Shown one piece after another: positions 28,398-38,202 of a stretch of 64,000 nt of DNA. The stretch is from contig NZ_JACEMT010000053.1 in the NCBI RefSeq assembly GCF_013868415.1, positions 63,173-127,172 on the forward strand, written 5' to 3'. Origin of the DNA: Marinobacterium marinum. Lineage in GTDB: Bacteria; Pseudomonadota; Gammaproteobacteria; Pseudomonadales; Balneatricaceae. Position numbers and translations under genes: made by a program. The stretch's first letter is position 1. The number at the start of each line of letters is the position of its first letter. Under the pieces are notes generated by a model. The model was not told the origin of the DNA. It did not search any database and saw only the letters and a list, made by a program, of their open reading frames with translations.

Positions 28398-28604
28398 TTA
28401 GCGTTGGCGTCCCAGGCGCATGGCAAAGTCGGCTTGACCCTGCAGTAGGCGGTCACGGTGGCGAGAGTGTTCTTGCAGACGGTGTTCGCGGATGGCCTGT
28501 TCCAGCACTTCGTGTGGTACCGGAACCAGATTGCGGACATCTTCTACGGAATAGCCGCGGTTCAGCAGTTGGCGCAGTTGTGCAGTCAGTTGAATGGCGC
28601 TCAT
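28398..28604 (-). CDS. small conserved-looking protein of unknown function (68 aa)
   Basis: A 68-residue, highly charged helical protein. I do not recognise the family. The segment LRQLLNRGYSVEDVRNLVPVPHEVLEQAIREHR could form a helix-turn-helix, and the C-terminus is rich in Arg, His and Gln. The ATG follows a good AGAGGAT ribosome site, which argues for a real gene. It is on the same strand as the upstream dsbB and the downstream cytochrome gene. An overlapping minus-strand frame at 28262-28540 has no comparable start and was rejected. Between this gene and the cytochrome (28245-28397) I see only a short GC-rich hairpin near 28353-28366. Confidence 0.6.
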   Translation of the reverse strand: MSAIQLTAQLRQLLNRGYSVEDVRNLVPVPHEVLEQAIREHRLQEHSRHRDRLLQGQADFAMRLGRQR

Positions 28605-28666
28605 GATCTTATCCTCTTATTTGTGTCATGAGGCCATTATGGACGACGAATTGTGACACCGGTGTG

Positions 28667-29182
28667 TCAGCTTTGCGGCGCTTTGTTGACAAGATTGGCG
28701 ATAATCGCAGCGATGGCGAGCAGAATAAAGACCAGGCTGCCGACGGCCAGCAGTTCCGCCATGGTCAAACCGGCAATAACCTCAGGGGTATAGCCGCAGG
28801 ATTCCCAGATTTCGAACATCCAAGGCCACCATTCACCAGGCGTAAACCAGGCGGGCAGGCCTGAATCGAATGAGCAGCTGCTGCCAATCCAGTTGCGCTC
28901 TATCGCCAGGGTGCGCCAGCTGCGTTCGGCAAAACCCAGTGCGATCAACAGGGTCAGCAGGCGGCCGCCGGTCTGGGCCTTGGGGCAGCGTGGCAGCAGC
29001 AGGGCGGCCAGAGCGACCAGAATCAGGGCGAACAGCCAGAGTCTAATGTGGATGCACAGGACGCAGGGCCCATAGTCGAGCACGTACTGAAAATAGAGGG
29101 CCACGCCCTCGGCAGCGGCTGCTCCGATCAGCAGCACGAGCCAATACACACGAGAGTTCAGCAGTTGCTGGGCGAGCTTCAT
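28667..29182 (-). CDS. dsbB: disulfide bond formation protein B
   Basis: A 171-residue four-helix inner-membrane oxidase that reoxidises DsbA and passes electrons to quinone. Both periplasmic cysteine pairs are present: Cys40-x-x-Cys43 (PCVLC) and Cys103/Cys129 (SSCSF and ESCGY). The Arg in HIRLWL after the first pair fits the quinone-site arginine. No dsbA lies nearby; dsbC is at 60666. An AGGTTG ribosome site precedes the ATG. Confidence 0.93.
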   Translation of the reverse strand: MKLAQQLLNSRVYWLVLLIGAAAAEGVALYFQYVLDYGPCVLCIHIRLWLFALILVALAALLLPRCPKAQTGGRLLTLLIALGFAERSWRTLAIERNWIGSSCSFDSGLPAWFTPGEWWPWMFEIWESCGYTPEVIAGLTMAELLAVGSLVFILLAIAAIIANLVNKAPQS

Positions 29183-29283
29183 GACAACCTGTTCCTGTTG
29201 AAAATAACAGTGGCAAGAGTAGCCTGATCACTTGTATTCAAGCAAGTTTCAACGGCTGGCCAAACAGGCCTGTTTCAGGTCAA

Positions 29284-29353
29284 TGCACTAATTTGGTGCG
29301 TAAATTCTGCGAAAATCGCATTTTTAGTGCATTGTATGCACTAATATAGTGTT
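29284..29353. promoter_or_regulatory. NtrC-like operator pair upstream of gdhA
   Basis: TGCAC-TAATTTG-GTGCG (29284-29300) and TGCAC-TAATATA-GTGTT (29337-29353) both resemble the NtrC site TGCAC-N7-GTGCA. They share a 15-base core and are 53 bp apart, about five helical turns. The second overlaps a perfect seven-base inverted repeat AGTGCAT-TGT-ATGCACT (29326-29342). I found no -24/-12 sigma-54 promoter, so repression or a distant activator role are both possible. The rest of 29183-29503 shows no gene. Confidence 0.45.
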
Positions 29354-29434
29354 TTATTATTACAGCCGTTTTGCCGCGTCAGAACATCTCTGGAGTTCCA
29401 AATACAGTCAGATTCGCTCTGGCTTCAACCATGA

Positions 29435-30856
<1,422 letters not shown>

Positions 30857-30879
30857 TAGAACCCGCCATGCTTCTCAAG

Positions 30880-30905
30880 GGCCCGCTGCACAGCGGGCCT
30901 TTTTG
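30880..30905 (+). terminator. intrinsic terminator of gdhA
   Basis: GGCCCGCT-GCAC-AGCGGGCC stem followed by five T residues, 24 bp after the gdhA stop. Confidence 0.88.
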
Positions 30906-30913
30906 TTTCCGTC

Positions 30914-31759
30914 TTAGCTGTTTTCCTTTTCGGCGGCGCGCCGGAGCAGGGCGTCCATCCAGCTGCCGGGCACCAACCGGCGCAGGTAACCGAGCAGGTA
31001 CGTCGGCACGGTAACGTAGTAGCGTGCCCTGGGGCGTGGGCTTTCCAGTGCGTGTCGCAGCGACTTGAATACCGCCTCCGGTGGCAGTGTAAAGGAGGAG
31101 TCCTGTTCCTCACCGCCTTCCAGTCGTGCCAGTACCCCAGCATAGGTGGGCGCATGAGCGCTGTTGACCGTATCAATATTGCGGGTGAAGGCGCTCAAGG
31201 CATTGCGTCGGAAAGCACTGCTGATCGGGCCAGGTTCGATCAGAGAGATGCGGATATCTGATCCGTGCAGCTCTTGGCGGTAGGTGTCGGTAATGCCTTC
31301 AAGGGCAAATTTGGAAGCGTTGTAGGCTCCACGGTACTTCATGGCCACCAGTCCCAGCACGGAAGAGTTCATGACGATACGGCCATGCCCCTGCTGCCTC
31401 ATAACCGGGATAATCCGGTTGGTCAGCTCAATCCAGCCGAACAGATTGGTTTCGAATTGTTCGCGGAGTACTTCACGGCTGAGGTCTTCCACCGCGCCGG
31501 GCTGGCCATAGGCTCCGTTGTTGAAGAGTGCATCCAGGCGACCGCCGGTGAGTTCCAGAGTGTGAGCAACAGCCTGGGCAATGGACTCGGATGAAGCCAG
31601 GTCCAGGACAAAGCTTTCCAGCCCCATCGCCTGCAGTGGAGCGACATCTTCGGGCTTGCGTACGGTTGCCAATACGCGATAACCGGATTGCCGCAGTCGG
31701 ACGGCACAATGTTGTCCAATGCCCGTGGAGCAGCCGGTGACCAGGATGACGGGTGTCAT
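30914..31759 (-). CDS. SDR family NAD(P)-dependent oxidoreductase
   Basis: A 281-residue classical short-chain dehydrogenase. The cofactor motif TGCSTGIG lies at 8-15, the catalytic Ser at 132-133 (NSSVLG), and Tyr146-x3-Lys150 (YNASK). The C-terminus is Arg-rich and resembles the retinol-dehydrogenase-like group of SDRs. The frame is open to 31810, but ATG 31759 has AAGGAA upstream and puts the nucleotide-binding strand at the N-terminus as usual. Substrate cannot be told from sequence. It stands alone. Confidence 0.88.
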   Translation of the reverse strand: MTPVILVTGCSTGIGQHCAVRLRQSGYRVLATVRKPEDVAPLQAMGLESFVLDLASSESIAQAVAHTLELTGGRLDALFNNGAYGQPGAVEDLSREVLREQFETNLFGWIELTNRIIPVMRQQGHGRIVMNSSVLGLVAMKYRGAYNASKFALEGITDTYRQELHGSDIRISLIEPGPISSAFRRNALSAFTRNIDTVNSAHAPTYAGVLARLEGGEEQDSSFTLPPEAVFKSLRHALESPRPRARYYVTVPTYLLGYLRRLVPGSWMDALLRRAAEKENS

Positions 31760-31852
31760 GAGCGTCGTTTCCTTACTCGGTACGTGTGGATAAAACACAA
31801 ATACTAGCATGACATGCAGACGGACATCCCTGGTCCCGGCTGTGGATATCGG

Positions 31853-32158
31853 CTACTGGTGCCTCCACTCAACATAGGTAATGGTCTTGCGGTAGGTCTG
31901 GACGGTGTATACCACTCGATTGGCATGGTACTCATAAATCATGCCGGTGCGGGAGTCCTGTGGGCGGCAGCTGTGATTCGAGGGTTTGTGGCACACCGGG
32001 CCTGAATGTTTATGCACAGGCTCCAGATAGCGGTTCAGCTTGGCAACAGGGTCACCGACGCTGACCAGGACCTTCCCGTTTTGCAGGCGAATATCGGCGT
32101 TGGCTGAAGGAACGCCAGTTGCCGTAATCAGAATAAGGCTGATGAAAATTCGTTTCAT
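31853..32158 (-). CDS. small secreted protein, possibly DUF2845-like
   Basis: A 101-residue protein with a signal peptide (KRIFISLILITATGVPSANA). The mature part begins IRLQNGKVLVSVGDPVAKLNRYL, which resembles DUF2845 periplasmic proteins (a K-L-V-S-V-G-D core). Two cysteines (CHKPSNHSC) may form a disulfide, and the C-terminus has a YEYHANRVVYTVQ beta-rich tail. ATG 32158 has an AAGGA site; an ATG nine bases upstream is less well placed. Function unknown. The 140 bp between it and the tmRNA terminator hold nothing I recognise. Confidence 0.6.
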   Translation of the reverse strand: MKRIFISLILITATGVPSANADIRLQNGKVLVSVGDPVAKLNRYLEPVHKHSGPVCHKPSNHSCRPQDSRTGMIYEYHANRVVYTVQTYRKTITYVEWRHQ

Positions 32159-32302
32159 AACACGCATCCTTGCGTATAGGGTGGAATATTACCTTAGAAC
32201 AGTTGAGCGCGGGATGCGAATTAAATGGCGGCTGGTTGTGCGAGACAGGCGGTGTTGCAGAGGGGAAGTTGATACTTTGCGCAAAGCTGGCAGCCAGAAA
32301 CG

Positions 32303-32325
32303 AAAAACGCCTGTAAAAACAGGCG
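32303..32325 (-). terminator. intrinsic terminator of ssrA
   Basis: On the minus strand CGCCTG-TTTTTA-CAGGCG followed by five T residues, 17 bp after the CCA end of the tmRNA. Confidence 0.88.
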
Positions 32326-32341
32326 CTTAGCGTATGGTATT

Positions 32342-32700
32342 TGGTGGAGGTGGCGGGTTTCGAACCCGCGTCCGCCAATCCTCTGCCTCAAGATCTACAT
32401 GCTTAGGCTTCTCTATTTAATTAACCCGTCACGACCCGAGAGCCAGGGTGTTATGGGCGAGCTCTTTTAGTTTTAACCGTTCAGCTTAGAGCAAAGCATC
32501 CAGGCGATTCTGTCTCGAATGACACCGCAAAATCTCTGAGTTACAGACACCTTAGAGCGCGGCGCTAGCTGACTTATGCAGCTAGAGCGTAGTTATCGTC
32601 GTTTGCAACTATAACTGTGTGATGAGGGATTTACGAGAATCATCACGTTCTCGGCATGCACCTAAGGGTTCGTAATCAGCGTCGAAGCCAAGTCACCCCC
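32342..32700 (-). ncRNA. ssrA: transfer-messenger RNA (tmRNA)
   Basis: A 359-nt one-piece tmRNA. The 5' end GGGGGTGACTTGG and the 3' end with T-loop GGTTCGAAA and CCACCA form the tRNA-like domain. The reading frame for the proteolysis tag starts at 32606 with GCA and ends at TAA (32576-32574), encoding ANDDNYALAA; E. coli has ANDENYALAA. It rescues stalled ribosomes together with SmpB, whose gene lies 55 bp upstream on the same strand. A TACAAT on the minus strand at 32722-32717 may be the -10 box of its own promoter. Confidence 0.97.
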
Positions 32701-32755
32701 AGATATGTAACGCACTATTGTAACGGTTTAATAGACCGGGTGGAAGCGGAAAAGT

Positions 32756-33235
32756 TCAGCGTACGGATACTGACATTTCGCGCTGTTTCTGACGGTTCCA
32801 GTCTTTTTCTTTCTCGTCCGCACGTTTGTCGTGCAGTTTCTTGCCTTTCACCAGGGCGATTTCGCACTTCACCATGCCGTTCTTCCAGTACAGTGCCAGG
32901 GCAACACAAGTGTAGCCTTTGGCCTCCACCGCGGTGGTGAGTTTGTCGAGTTCACGGCGGTGCAGTAGAAGCTTGCGGTCGCGGCGCGGGTCGGTGACAT
33001 AGTGAGTGGACGCCGAGATCAGTGGTGTGATGTGCGCGCCGACCAGCCACGCTTCGTCGTTCTTGAATACGACGTAGGAATCCACCAGTTGGCCTCGACC
33101 TTCCCGCAGGCTTTTGACTTCCCAGCCTTGCAGGGACAAGCCAGCCTCGAAACGGGTTTCGATGGTATATTCGTGCTTGGCACGTTTATTGAGGCAGATG
33201 GTGTTTCCGCCTGGAGCCTTCTTTTTCTTTGCCAT
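32756..33235 (-). CDS. smpB: SsrA-binding protein SmpB
   Basis: A 159-residue protein that delivers tmRNA to stalled ribosomes. It has the core [41 protein letters not shown], and a basic C-terminal tail ([19 protein letters not shown]) that enters the mRNA channel. ATG 33235 is chosen over an upstream start at 33265 because it gives the typical MAKKKK start. It lies directly before ssrA. Confidence 0.97.
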   Translation of the reverse strand: MAKKKKAPGGNTICLNKRAKHEYTIETRFEAGLSLQGWEVKSLREGRGQLVDSYVVFKNDEAWLVGAHITPLISASTHYVTDPRRDRKLLLHRRELDKLTTAVEAKGYTCVALALYWKNGMVKCEIALVKGKKLHDKRADEKEKDWNRQKQREMSVSVR

Positions 33236-33397
33236 AGCGCGATTATATAGGTGGCTCAGGTGCAATGAAAGCCGGCGCTGCGCGATGTTTCAGTGACTTG
33301 GCGGCGGGCTTGTTGCAACAAATGGCCGAAAAGGTTGTCACCCCTGTCCGATTTATGAACAATTGCTTCCGTGTACAATTTTGAACTTGAGAGCGAT

Positions 33398-34762
33398 ATG
33401 CAGTCAAAACAGTCTATTCACGGTTCATGGGCGAACCGGTGGATCTTCATTCTTGCGGCGACGGGGTCTGCTGTCGGCCTTGGTAACATCTGGAAGTTCC
33501 CCTACATCACAGGTGAAAACGGTGGTGGTGCCTTCGTTCTGGTGTACCTGTTCTGCATTCTGCTGGTTGGTATTCCAATCATGATGGGTGAAATACTGGT
33601 CGGGCGGCGCGCACGCCAGAGTCCGATCAATGCAGTACGTGAAACAGCGGCCGAGTCCGGGCTTAACCAGAACTGGAGCCTGATAGGGTGGCTGGGTGTA
33701 CTGGCCGGTTATATCATCTTTTCCTTTTATTCGGTTGTTGCCGGTTGGGTGTTGCATTACATCGCGGGGATGGGGACCGGGCAGTTTGTGGATATCAGCA
33801 GTGACTTGGCGGGGGAGCGCTTCGGTGATCTGCTTGCCAGCCCCGAACAGATGCTGATGTGGCACACACTGTTCGTGTTAATGGTAGTGGGTGTTGTGGC
33901 TGGTGGCGTGAACAAGGGGCTTGAGCGTGCCACCAAGATCATGATGCCGGCTTTATTCGCTCTGCTGTTGGTGCTGTTGGGGTACTCCGTGAACACCGGC
34001 AGCTTTGCCGAAGGCTGGTCATTCCTGTTCAGCTTCAATCTGGAAGCCTTGACCTGGGATGCTGTCCTGGTCGCGCTGGGCCATGCCTTTTTCACCCTGT
34101 CCATCGGTATGGGAGCGATCATGGCGTATGGTTCCTACATGGGCAAAAAGGATTCCATCGGTGTGACAGTACTGACAATCGGTGTACTGGACACGTTGGT
34201 GGCGCTGGTAGCAGGTCTGGCCATTTTCCCGGTGGTGTTTGCCAACCAGATGGACCCGGGTGCAGGTCCGGGTCTTATGTTCATTACCTTGCCGGTAGCC
34301 TTTGGGCAGATGCCGGGTGGCCAGGTGTTTGGCTTCCTGTTCTTCCTGCTGGTTGGTGTTGCAGCCTGGACATCGGCCATTTCGCTGCTGGAGCCGGCCA
34401 CGGCCTGGGTTGTGGAGCGTTTTGGTCTGAAGCGTCTGCCTGCGGCCTTGCTGCTGGGCAGCATCATCTGGCTGATGGGAATCGCGTCATTGCTGTCGTT
34501 CAACCACTGGGACGACATCAAGATCCTCAGCATGAATATCTTTGATTTCCTCGATTTCATTACAGCCAATATCATGTTGCCGCTCAGTGGCTTGATGATC
34601 GCGATTTATTCCGGCTGGGCACTGAACAAGCGTATTACGCAGGATGAGTTGGCGCTGAACTCGCCTTTCTTCTACAGTGCCTGGTCGGTGGTAATTCGTT
34701 TTGTTGCGCCGGTTGCCGTGATGATCATCTTTGTCGTCAACCTGTACGAAAAGCTGGCCTGA
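33398..34762 (+). CDS. neurotransmitter:sodium symporter (NSS/SNF) family transporter
   Basis: A 454-residue membrane protein with about 11-12 helices. The family N-terminus is clear: WANRWIFILAATGSAVGLGNIWKFPYITGENGGGAF, which contains the sodium-binding unwound part of helix 1. Bacterial members of this length with 11 helices usually import amino acids with sodium. The substrate is not predictable by eye. ATG 33398 has GAGAG just upstream; an earlier GTG at 33371 lacks a ribosome site. A perfect ten-base inverted repeat overlaps the stop codon (34753-34773). Confidence 0.9.
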   Translation: MQSKQSIHGSWANRWIFILAATGSAVGLGNIWKFPYITGENGGGAFVLVYLFCILLVGIPIMMGEILVGRRARQSPINAVRETAAESGLNQNWSLIGWLGVLAGYIIFSFYSVVAGWVLHYIAGMGTGQFVDISSDLAGERFGDLLASPEQMLMWHTLFVLMVVGVVAGGVNKGLERATKIMMPALFALLLVLLGYSVNTGSFAEGWSFLFSFNLEALTWDAVLVALGHAFFTLSIGMGAIMAYGSYMGKKDSIGVTVLTIGVLDTLVALVAGLAIFPVVFANQMDPGAGPGLMFITLPVAFGQMPGGQVFGFLFFLLVGVAAWTSAISLLEPATAWVVERFGLKRLPAALLLGSIIWLMGIASLLSFNHWDDIKILSMNIFDFLDFITANIMLPLSGLMIAIYSGWALNKRITQDELALNSPFFYSAWSVVIRFVAPVAVMIIFVVNLYEKLA

Positions 34763-34773
34763 TTCAGGCCAGC
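34753..34773 (+). terminator. hairpin at the end of the NSS transporter gene
   Basis: GCTGGCCTGA and TCAGGCCAGC are perfect complements separated by one base; the stop codon TGA lies in the stem. No T run follows, so it may stabilise the mRNA end rather than terminate. Confidence 0.5.
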
Positions 34774-34788
34774 CGGGTATTTGACGAT

Positions 34789-35220
34789 ATGACACAAGTA
34801 AATCGCAGTGCGCTGGTATTACACACGGCAGAGCAGATGTTTGATCTGGTTAATGATGTGCGTAACTATCCGCATTTCCTGCCCTGGTGTGCATCGACTT
34901 CGATTATCGAAGAGCGAGAGGATGAGCTGGTCGCAACCCTGCATCTGTCAAAAGGCGGGTTGAAATACAGCTTTACAACACGCAATCGGTTGCAGCGGCC
35001 TGACAGAATGGAGATTGCGCTGGTGGAAGGGCCCTTCTCCTCCTTGCGCGGAATCTGGGTGTTCACGCCGCTGAATGAAGAGGCTTGCAAGGTCGAGTTG
35101 ACGATGGACTTCGAGTTCAAGGGGAAACTGACCGGGATGGCAATGTCTAAGGTGTTCAGTTCGGTGGCTACAACAATGGTGGATGCCTTTGTGAGCAGGG
35201 CGGATGAAATCTACGGTTAG
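34789..35220 (+). CDS. ratA: RatA family protein (START-like, coenzyme Q-binding)
   Basis: A 143-residue START-fold protein of the COQ10/RatA family, with LVNDVRNYPHFLPWCASTSI and a C-terminal helix ending FVSRADEIYG. In E. coli RatA was reported to inhibit 70S ribosome association; relatives bind ubiquinone, so the physiological role remains debated. It lies beside ssrA-smpB, the conserved gammaproteobacterial neighbourhood, and is followed 12 bp later by the rnfH-like gene. Confidence 0.9.
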   Translation: MTQVNRSALVLHTAEQMFDLVNDVRNYPHFLPWCASTSIIEEREDELVATLHLSKGGLKYSFTTRNRLQRPDRMEIALVEGPFSSLRGIWVFTPLNEEACKVELTMDFEFKGKLTGMAMSKVFSSVATTMVDAFVSRADEIYG

Positions 35221-35232
35221 GAGTACAGAGTG

Positions 35233-35550
35233 ATGAATGTTGAAGTCGCCTATGCACTGCCGCATGAGCAAAAAATCATCGCGCTACAGGTCGATGATGA
35301 GTGCACGGCTCGACAGGCGGTGGTGCGCTCGGGGATTGTGGAGCTGTTTCCCGAAATAGACCCGGAAACCACGCCGATGGGAATTTTTGGCAAAGCGATC
35401 AAGGACCCGGGAACACGAGTGCTGATTGAGGGAGAACGGGTGGAAATCTACCGTCCCCTGATTGCGGATCCTAAGGAGGTGAGGGCTCGGAGGGCGGCCA
35501 AAATGAAGGCTCAGAAGGCCGCCGAGGCCGAGCAGGCTGTCAAGGAGTAG
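35233..35550 (+). CDS. rnfH: RnfH family ubiquitin-like protein
   Basis: A 105-residue beta-grasp protein (UPF0125/RatB) with the family start [21 protein letters not shown] and [29 protein letters not shown] 35233 is preferred to the GTG three bases earlier; AGGAG lies upstream at 35219-35223. Together with ratA it forms the conserved ratA-rnfH pair. Its last 11 bases overlap the end of bamE on the other strand. Confidence 0.9.
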   Translation: MNVEVAYALPHEQKIIALQVDDECTARQAVVRSGIVELFPEIDPETTPMGIFGKAIKDPGTRVLIEGERVEIYRPLIADPKEVRARRAAKMKAQKAAEAEQAVKE

Positions 35551-35881
35551 CGTCGGGTTTGCTTCCGGGGCGGAAATCGCCGCCCAGGCGGACCAGCTTG
35601 CCATCTTCAAAGAACAGGCTGATCCGTTCCTGATAGCGGCGTCCACTTCCTTCCTTGATGCTGTAGATATAGTCCCAGCGGTTCTCGCTGAAACTATCGC
35701 TCACCAGCGGGGTGCCGAGGATATAGCGTACCTGGGAAGGGGTCATGCCCGGACGTAGCTGGTCAACCATTTCCTGGGTCACGACATTACCTTGAGGAAT
35801 GTCGATTTTGTAGACGCCGGGAAATTCGGAGCAGCCTGCAATCAGAATAGCGACTGTGGCGCAGAGAAGAATCTTTCGCAT
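35540..35881 (-). CDS. bamE: outer membrane protein assembly factor BamE
   Basis: A 113-residue lipoprotein of the BAM complex that folds beta-barrel proteins into the outer membrane. It has a signal peptide with lipobox LIAGC (Cys17), the YKIDIPQGN motif, and [16 protein letters not shown], all characteristic. The frame is open to 35914, but ATG 35881 begins the signal peptide correctly. It is divergent from fur, the omlA-fur arrangement seen in Pseudomonas. Confidence 0.96.
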   Translation of the reverse strand: MRKILLCATVAILIAGCSEFPGVYKIDIPQGNVVTQEMVDQLRPGMTPSQVRYILGTPLVSDSFSENRWDYIYSIKEGSGRRYQERISLFFEDGKLVRLGGDFRPGSKPDATP

Positions 35882-35969
35882 CGGACAATGGCTTCCGTTT
35901 TCATGCCTAAACAAAGATAATGGAGTCTAACATTGCAAATCCCGAACAGCATAGTGATTGAGACCTAAT

Positions 35970-36401
35970 ATGGCACTGGAAAATCAGGAACTGCGGAAGG
36001 CCGGACTGAAGGTGACTCTACCGCGGGTCAAAATTTATCAGATTCTGGAGCGTGCTGGAGAGGGTGACCACTTCAGCGCTGAGGATATCTACAAAATTTT
36101 GATGGAGCAGGGTGAAGATGTTGGTCTTGCGACTGTTTATCGAGTCTTGACTCAGTTTGAAGCGGCTGGCTTGGTATCACGCCATCACTTCGAAGGTGCT
36201 CATTCGGTGTTTGAATTGGCACGCGATGAACACCATGACCATGTGGTTTGCGTGAAGTGTGGCAAGGTGCGCGAGTTCAGTGAACCCAAAGTGAGTGAAA
36301 TACTGGACAAGGTGGCCGAGGAGCTGGGTTTTTCAATCACCGAGCGAACCCTTTACCTCTATGGTACCTGCAAGGATGGTTGCGAGGACGATAAGGCGTA
36401 A
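35970..36401 (+). CDS. fur: ferric uptake regulator Fur
   Basis: A 143-residue metal-dependent repressor. It has the winged-helix N-terminus (AGLKVTLPRVKIYQILE, VGLATVYRVLTQFEAAGLV), the metal site HHDH (88-91) and Cys94-x2-Cys97, with a second cysteine pair near the C-terminus (CKDGC). ATG 35970 gives a start like Pseudomonas Fur (ENxELRKAGLKVTLPRVKI). It is divergent from bamE; I saw only a weak GATAAT-containing match to a Fur box in the 88 bp between them. Confidence 0.97.
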   Translation: MALENQELRKAGLKVTLPRVKIYQILERAGEGDHFSAEDIYKILMEQGEDVGLATVYRVLTQFEAAGLVSRHHFEGAHSVFELARDEHHDHVVCVKCGKVREFSEPKVSEILDKVAEELGFSITERTLYLYGTCKDGCEDDKA

Positions 36402-36412
36402 AGGTATTTACG

Positions 36413-36437
36413 GCTGTCAGCCTTTCAGGCTGACAGC
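36413..36437. terminator. convergent hairpin between fur and recN
   Basis: A perfect 11-base inverted repeat (GCTGTCAGCCT / AGGCTGACAGC) with a three-base loop. The recN stop codon lies inside it. No T run is present on either side, so its strength as a terminator is uncertain. Confidence 0.55.
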
Positions 36438-38092
36438 ATCTCCCGTGCATGATTCAAAGAGGTACGGGTAATATCCACACCGCCCAGCATACGGGCTACC
36501 TCTTCCACTCGCTGCTTGGTATTGAGCTGCTGGACCCGTGTATGGGTGCCGTTCTGCAGTCCCTGTTTGGTTACGAACAGGTGCTGATTGCCCTGTGCCG
36601 CGACCTGAGGCTGGTGGGTAACGCATAGAATCTGTACGCGCTGACCCAGTTCGCGCAGCATGCGGCCGACAACCTCGGCAACGCCACCACCAATGCCTAC
36701 ATCGACCTCATCAAACACCAGCGTCGGTGTGCTGGACGTTTGTGCGGTGATGACCTGGATCGCAAGGCTGATGCGTGAAAGCTCACCGCCGGACGCGACT
36801 TTTGCCAGTGCACGTGCCGGTTGTCCCGCGTTGGTACTGATCAGAAACTCAACCTCTTCCAGACCATTGGCGCTGTAACGCTCGACGTCCTGAGGCGTCA
36901 GACACACACTGAAGTGGGCGGCGGGCATGCCCAGCGCGTGCAGCTGCTGATCAATCTGGGTGTCGAGCAATCCGGCACAGCGCTGGCGTGCCTCGCTGAG
37001 TTCGGCTGCAGCCTTCAGGTATTCTTCGTGGGCCAGGAGCTTGTCCTGCTCCAGTTGTGCCAGCGCTTCGTCCGAGCCGGCCAGGCCGCCCAGTTCGCTT
37101 TGCAGCGACTGGTGAAACTCAATCAGTTGCTCGGGTTGCAGGCGATGCTTGCGTGCTACGTCGTAGATGGCGGATAGACGTTCTTCTACCTCCTGGCGAC
37201 GTTCGGGGTTGGTTTCAATGCTGTCCAGAAAATAGCGGATTTCGCGACCGGCTTCGTCCACCTGAATCAGGGCGGTATTGAGCATTTCACCGGCCTGCTG
37301 CACGCGTGTATCGCGGCTGTCCAGCTGTTCCAACAGGTGCAGGCAGTGCTGGAGCAGGGATAGACAGTTTTCGCCCTCGGCATCATGGCTCAGTTGCAGC
37401 AGCTGGTGACCTGTACTCAGCAGACTGCCGGAATTTTCCAGACGCTGCTGCTCTTGCTCCAGTTGTTCCAGTTCACCGGGTTGCATGGCCAGTTGATCCA
37501 GTTCCTCGACCTGATAGCTGAGCAGCTGAATACGTGCGTTGCGTTCATCGGAGATCTGGGTCAATTCCAGCCATTCGTTGTTCAGGCGTCGCCAGGCATG
37601 AAAGTGACGACGGACCTGGTCGGCCAGATCGGTATGGCCACCGAATTCATCCAGTAGCACGCGGTGGTAATCCCTCTTCAGCAGGCGCTGATGCTCGTGT
37701 TGTCCATGGATATCGACCAGGTGCTGACCGAATTCTCGGACCAGTGCTAGAGGTGTCGGGCGGCCGTTAATGTAGCTGCGACTGCGGCCTTCGCGGGTGA
37801 TGACGCGGCGTAGCTGGCATTCGTGTGCCTCGCCCTCCAACTCATGTTCGCTCAGCCAGTGCAGAGCGGCGGGCAGATTACGGATGTCGAAACTGGCAGT
37901 CAATTCGGCTTTGTCGGCATCCTTGAGAATGCTGTCACTGTCGGCCCGTGCACCCAGGCAGAGCCCGAGTGCATCCAGCATGATGGACTTGCCGGCGCCG
38001 GTTTCACCGCTGATAACGGTCATTCCAGTGTTCAGTTCGACGTCAAGGGCATCGACAATCGCGAAGTTACGGATCGTAATCTGCGTCAGCAT
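36425..38092 (-). CDS. recN: DNA repair protein RecN
   Basis: A 555-residue SMC-like ATPase (E. coli 553) that acts in double-strand-break repair. The N-terminal Walker A is GETGAGKS (29-36), a long coiled-coil central region follows, and the C-terminal ABC signature and Walker B are present (ASGGELSRISLAIQV, TLVFDEVDVGIGG). ATG 38092 matches the E. coli start (MLxQLTIxNFAIV) and has AGGGTGAG upstream; a GTG at 38101 is rejected. A LexA-box-like sequence overlaps its promoter region. Confidence 0.97.
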   Translation of the reverse strand: MLTQITIRNFAIVDALDVELNTGMTVISGETGAGKSIMLDALGLCLGARADSDSILKDADKAELTASFDIRNLPAALHWLSEHELEGEAHECQLRRVITREGRSRSYINGRPTPLALVREFGQHLVDIHGQHEHQRLLKRDYHRVLLDEFGGHTDLADQVRRHFHAWRRLNNEWLELTQISDERNARIQLLSYQVEELDQLAMQPGELEQLEQEQQRLENSGSLLSTGHQLLQLSHDAEGENCLSLLQHCLHLLEQLDSRDTRVQQAGEMLNTALIQVDEAGREIRYFLDSIETNPERRQEVEERLSAIYDVARKHRLQPEQLIEFHQSLQSELGGLAGSDEALAQLEQDKLLAHEEYLKAAAELSEARQRCAGLLDTQIDQQLHALGMPAAHFSVCLTPQDVERYSANGLEEVEFLISTNAGQPARALAKVASGGELSRISLAIQVITAQTSSTPTLVFDEVDVGIGGGVAEVVGRMLRELGQRVQILCVTHQPQVAAQGNQHLFVTKQGLQNGTHTRVQQLNTKQRVEEVARMLGGVDITRTSLNHAREMLSA

Positions 38093-38115
38093 AAGGCTCA
38101 CCCTATGGGGTTATG

Positions 38116-38137
38116 TACAGTGGTTATTTATACAGTA
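38116..38137 (-). promoter_or_regulatory. candidate SOS (LexA) box of recN
   Basis: On the minus strand TACTGTATAAATAACCACTGTA lies 24 bp upstream of recN. It carries CTGT-N8-CCAC, close to the E. coli recN box CTGT-N8-CCAG, and a second CTGT half-site follows 15 bp later. A TATAAA lies inside it and could be the -10 box, so LexA binding would block transcription. Confidence 0.45.
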
Positions 38138-38202
38138 GTTACTATATAAGTCATTTTCTTTCCGGCATCAATCACGGCGGGTTAATTTTTTTTCAGATCA
38201 CG

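Noticed and set aside
32168-32300. possible gene or regulatory RNA between the small secreted protein and ssrA
   Set aside because: Open frames here lack start signals, and no structure beyond the ssrA terminator was seen.
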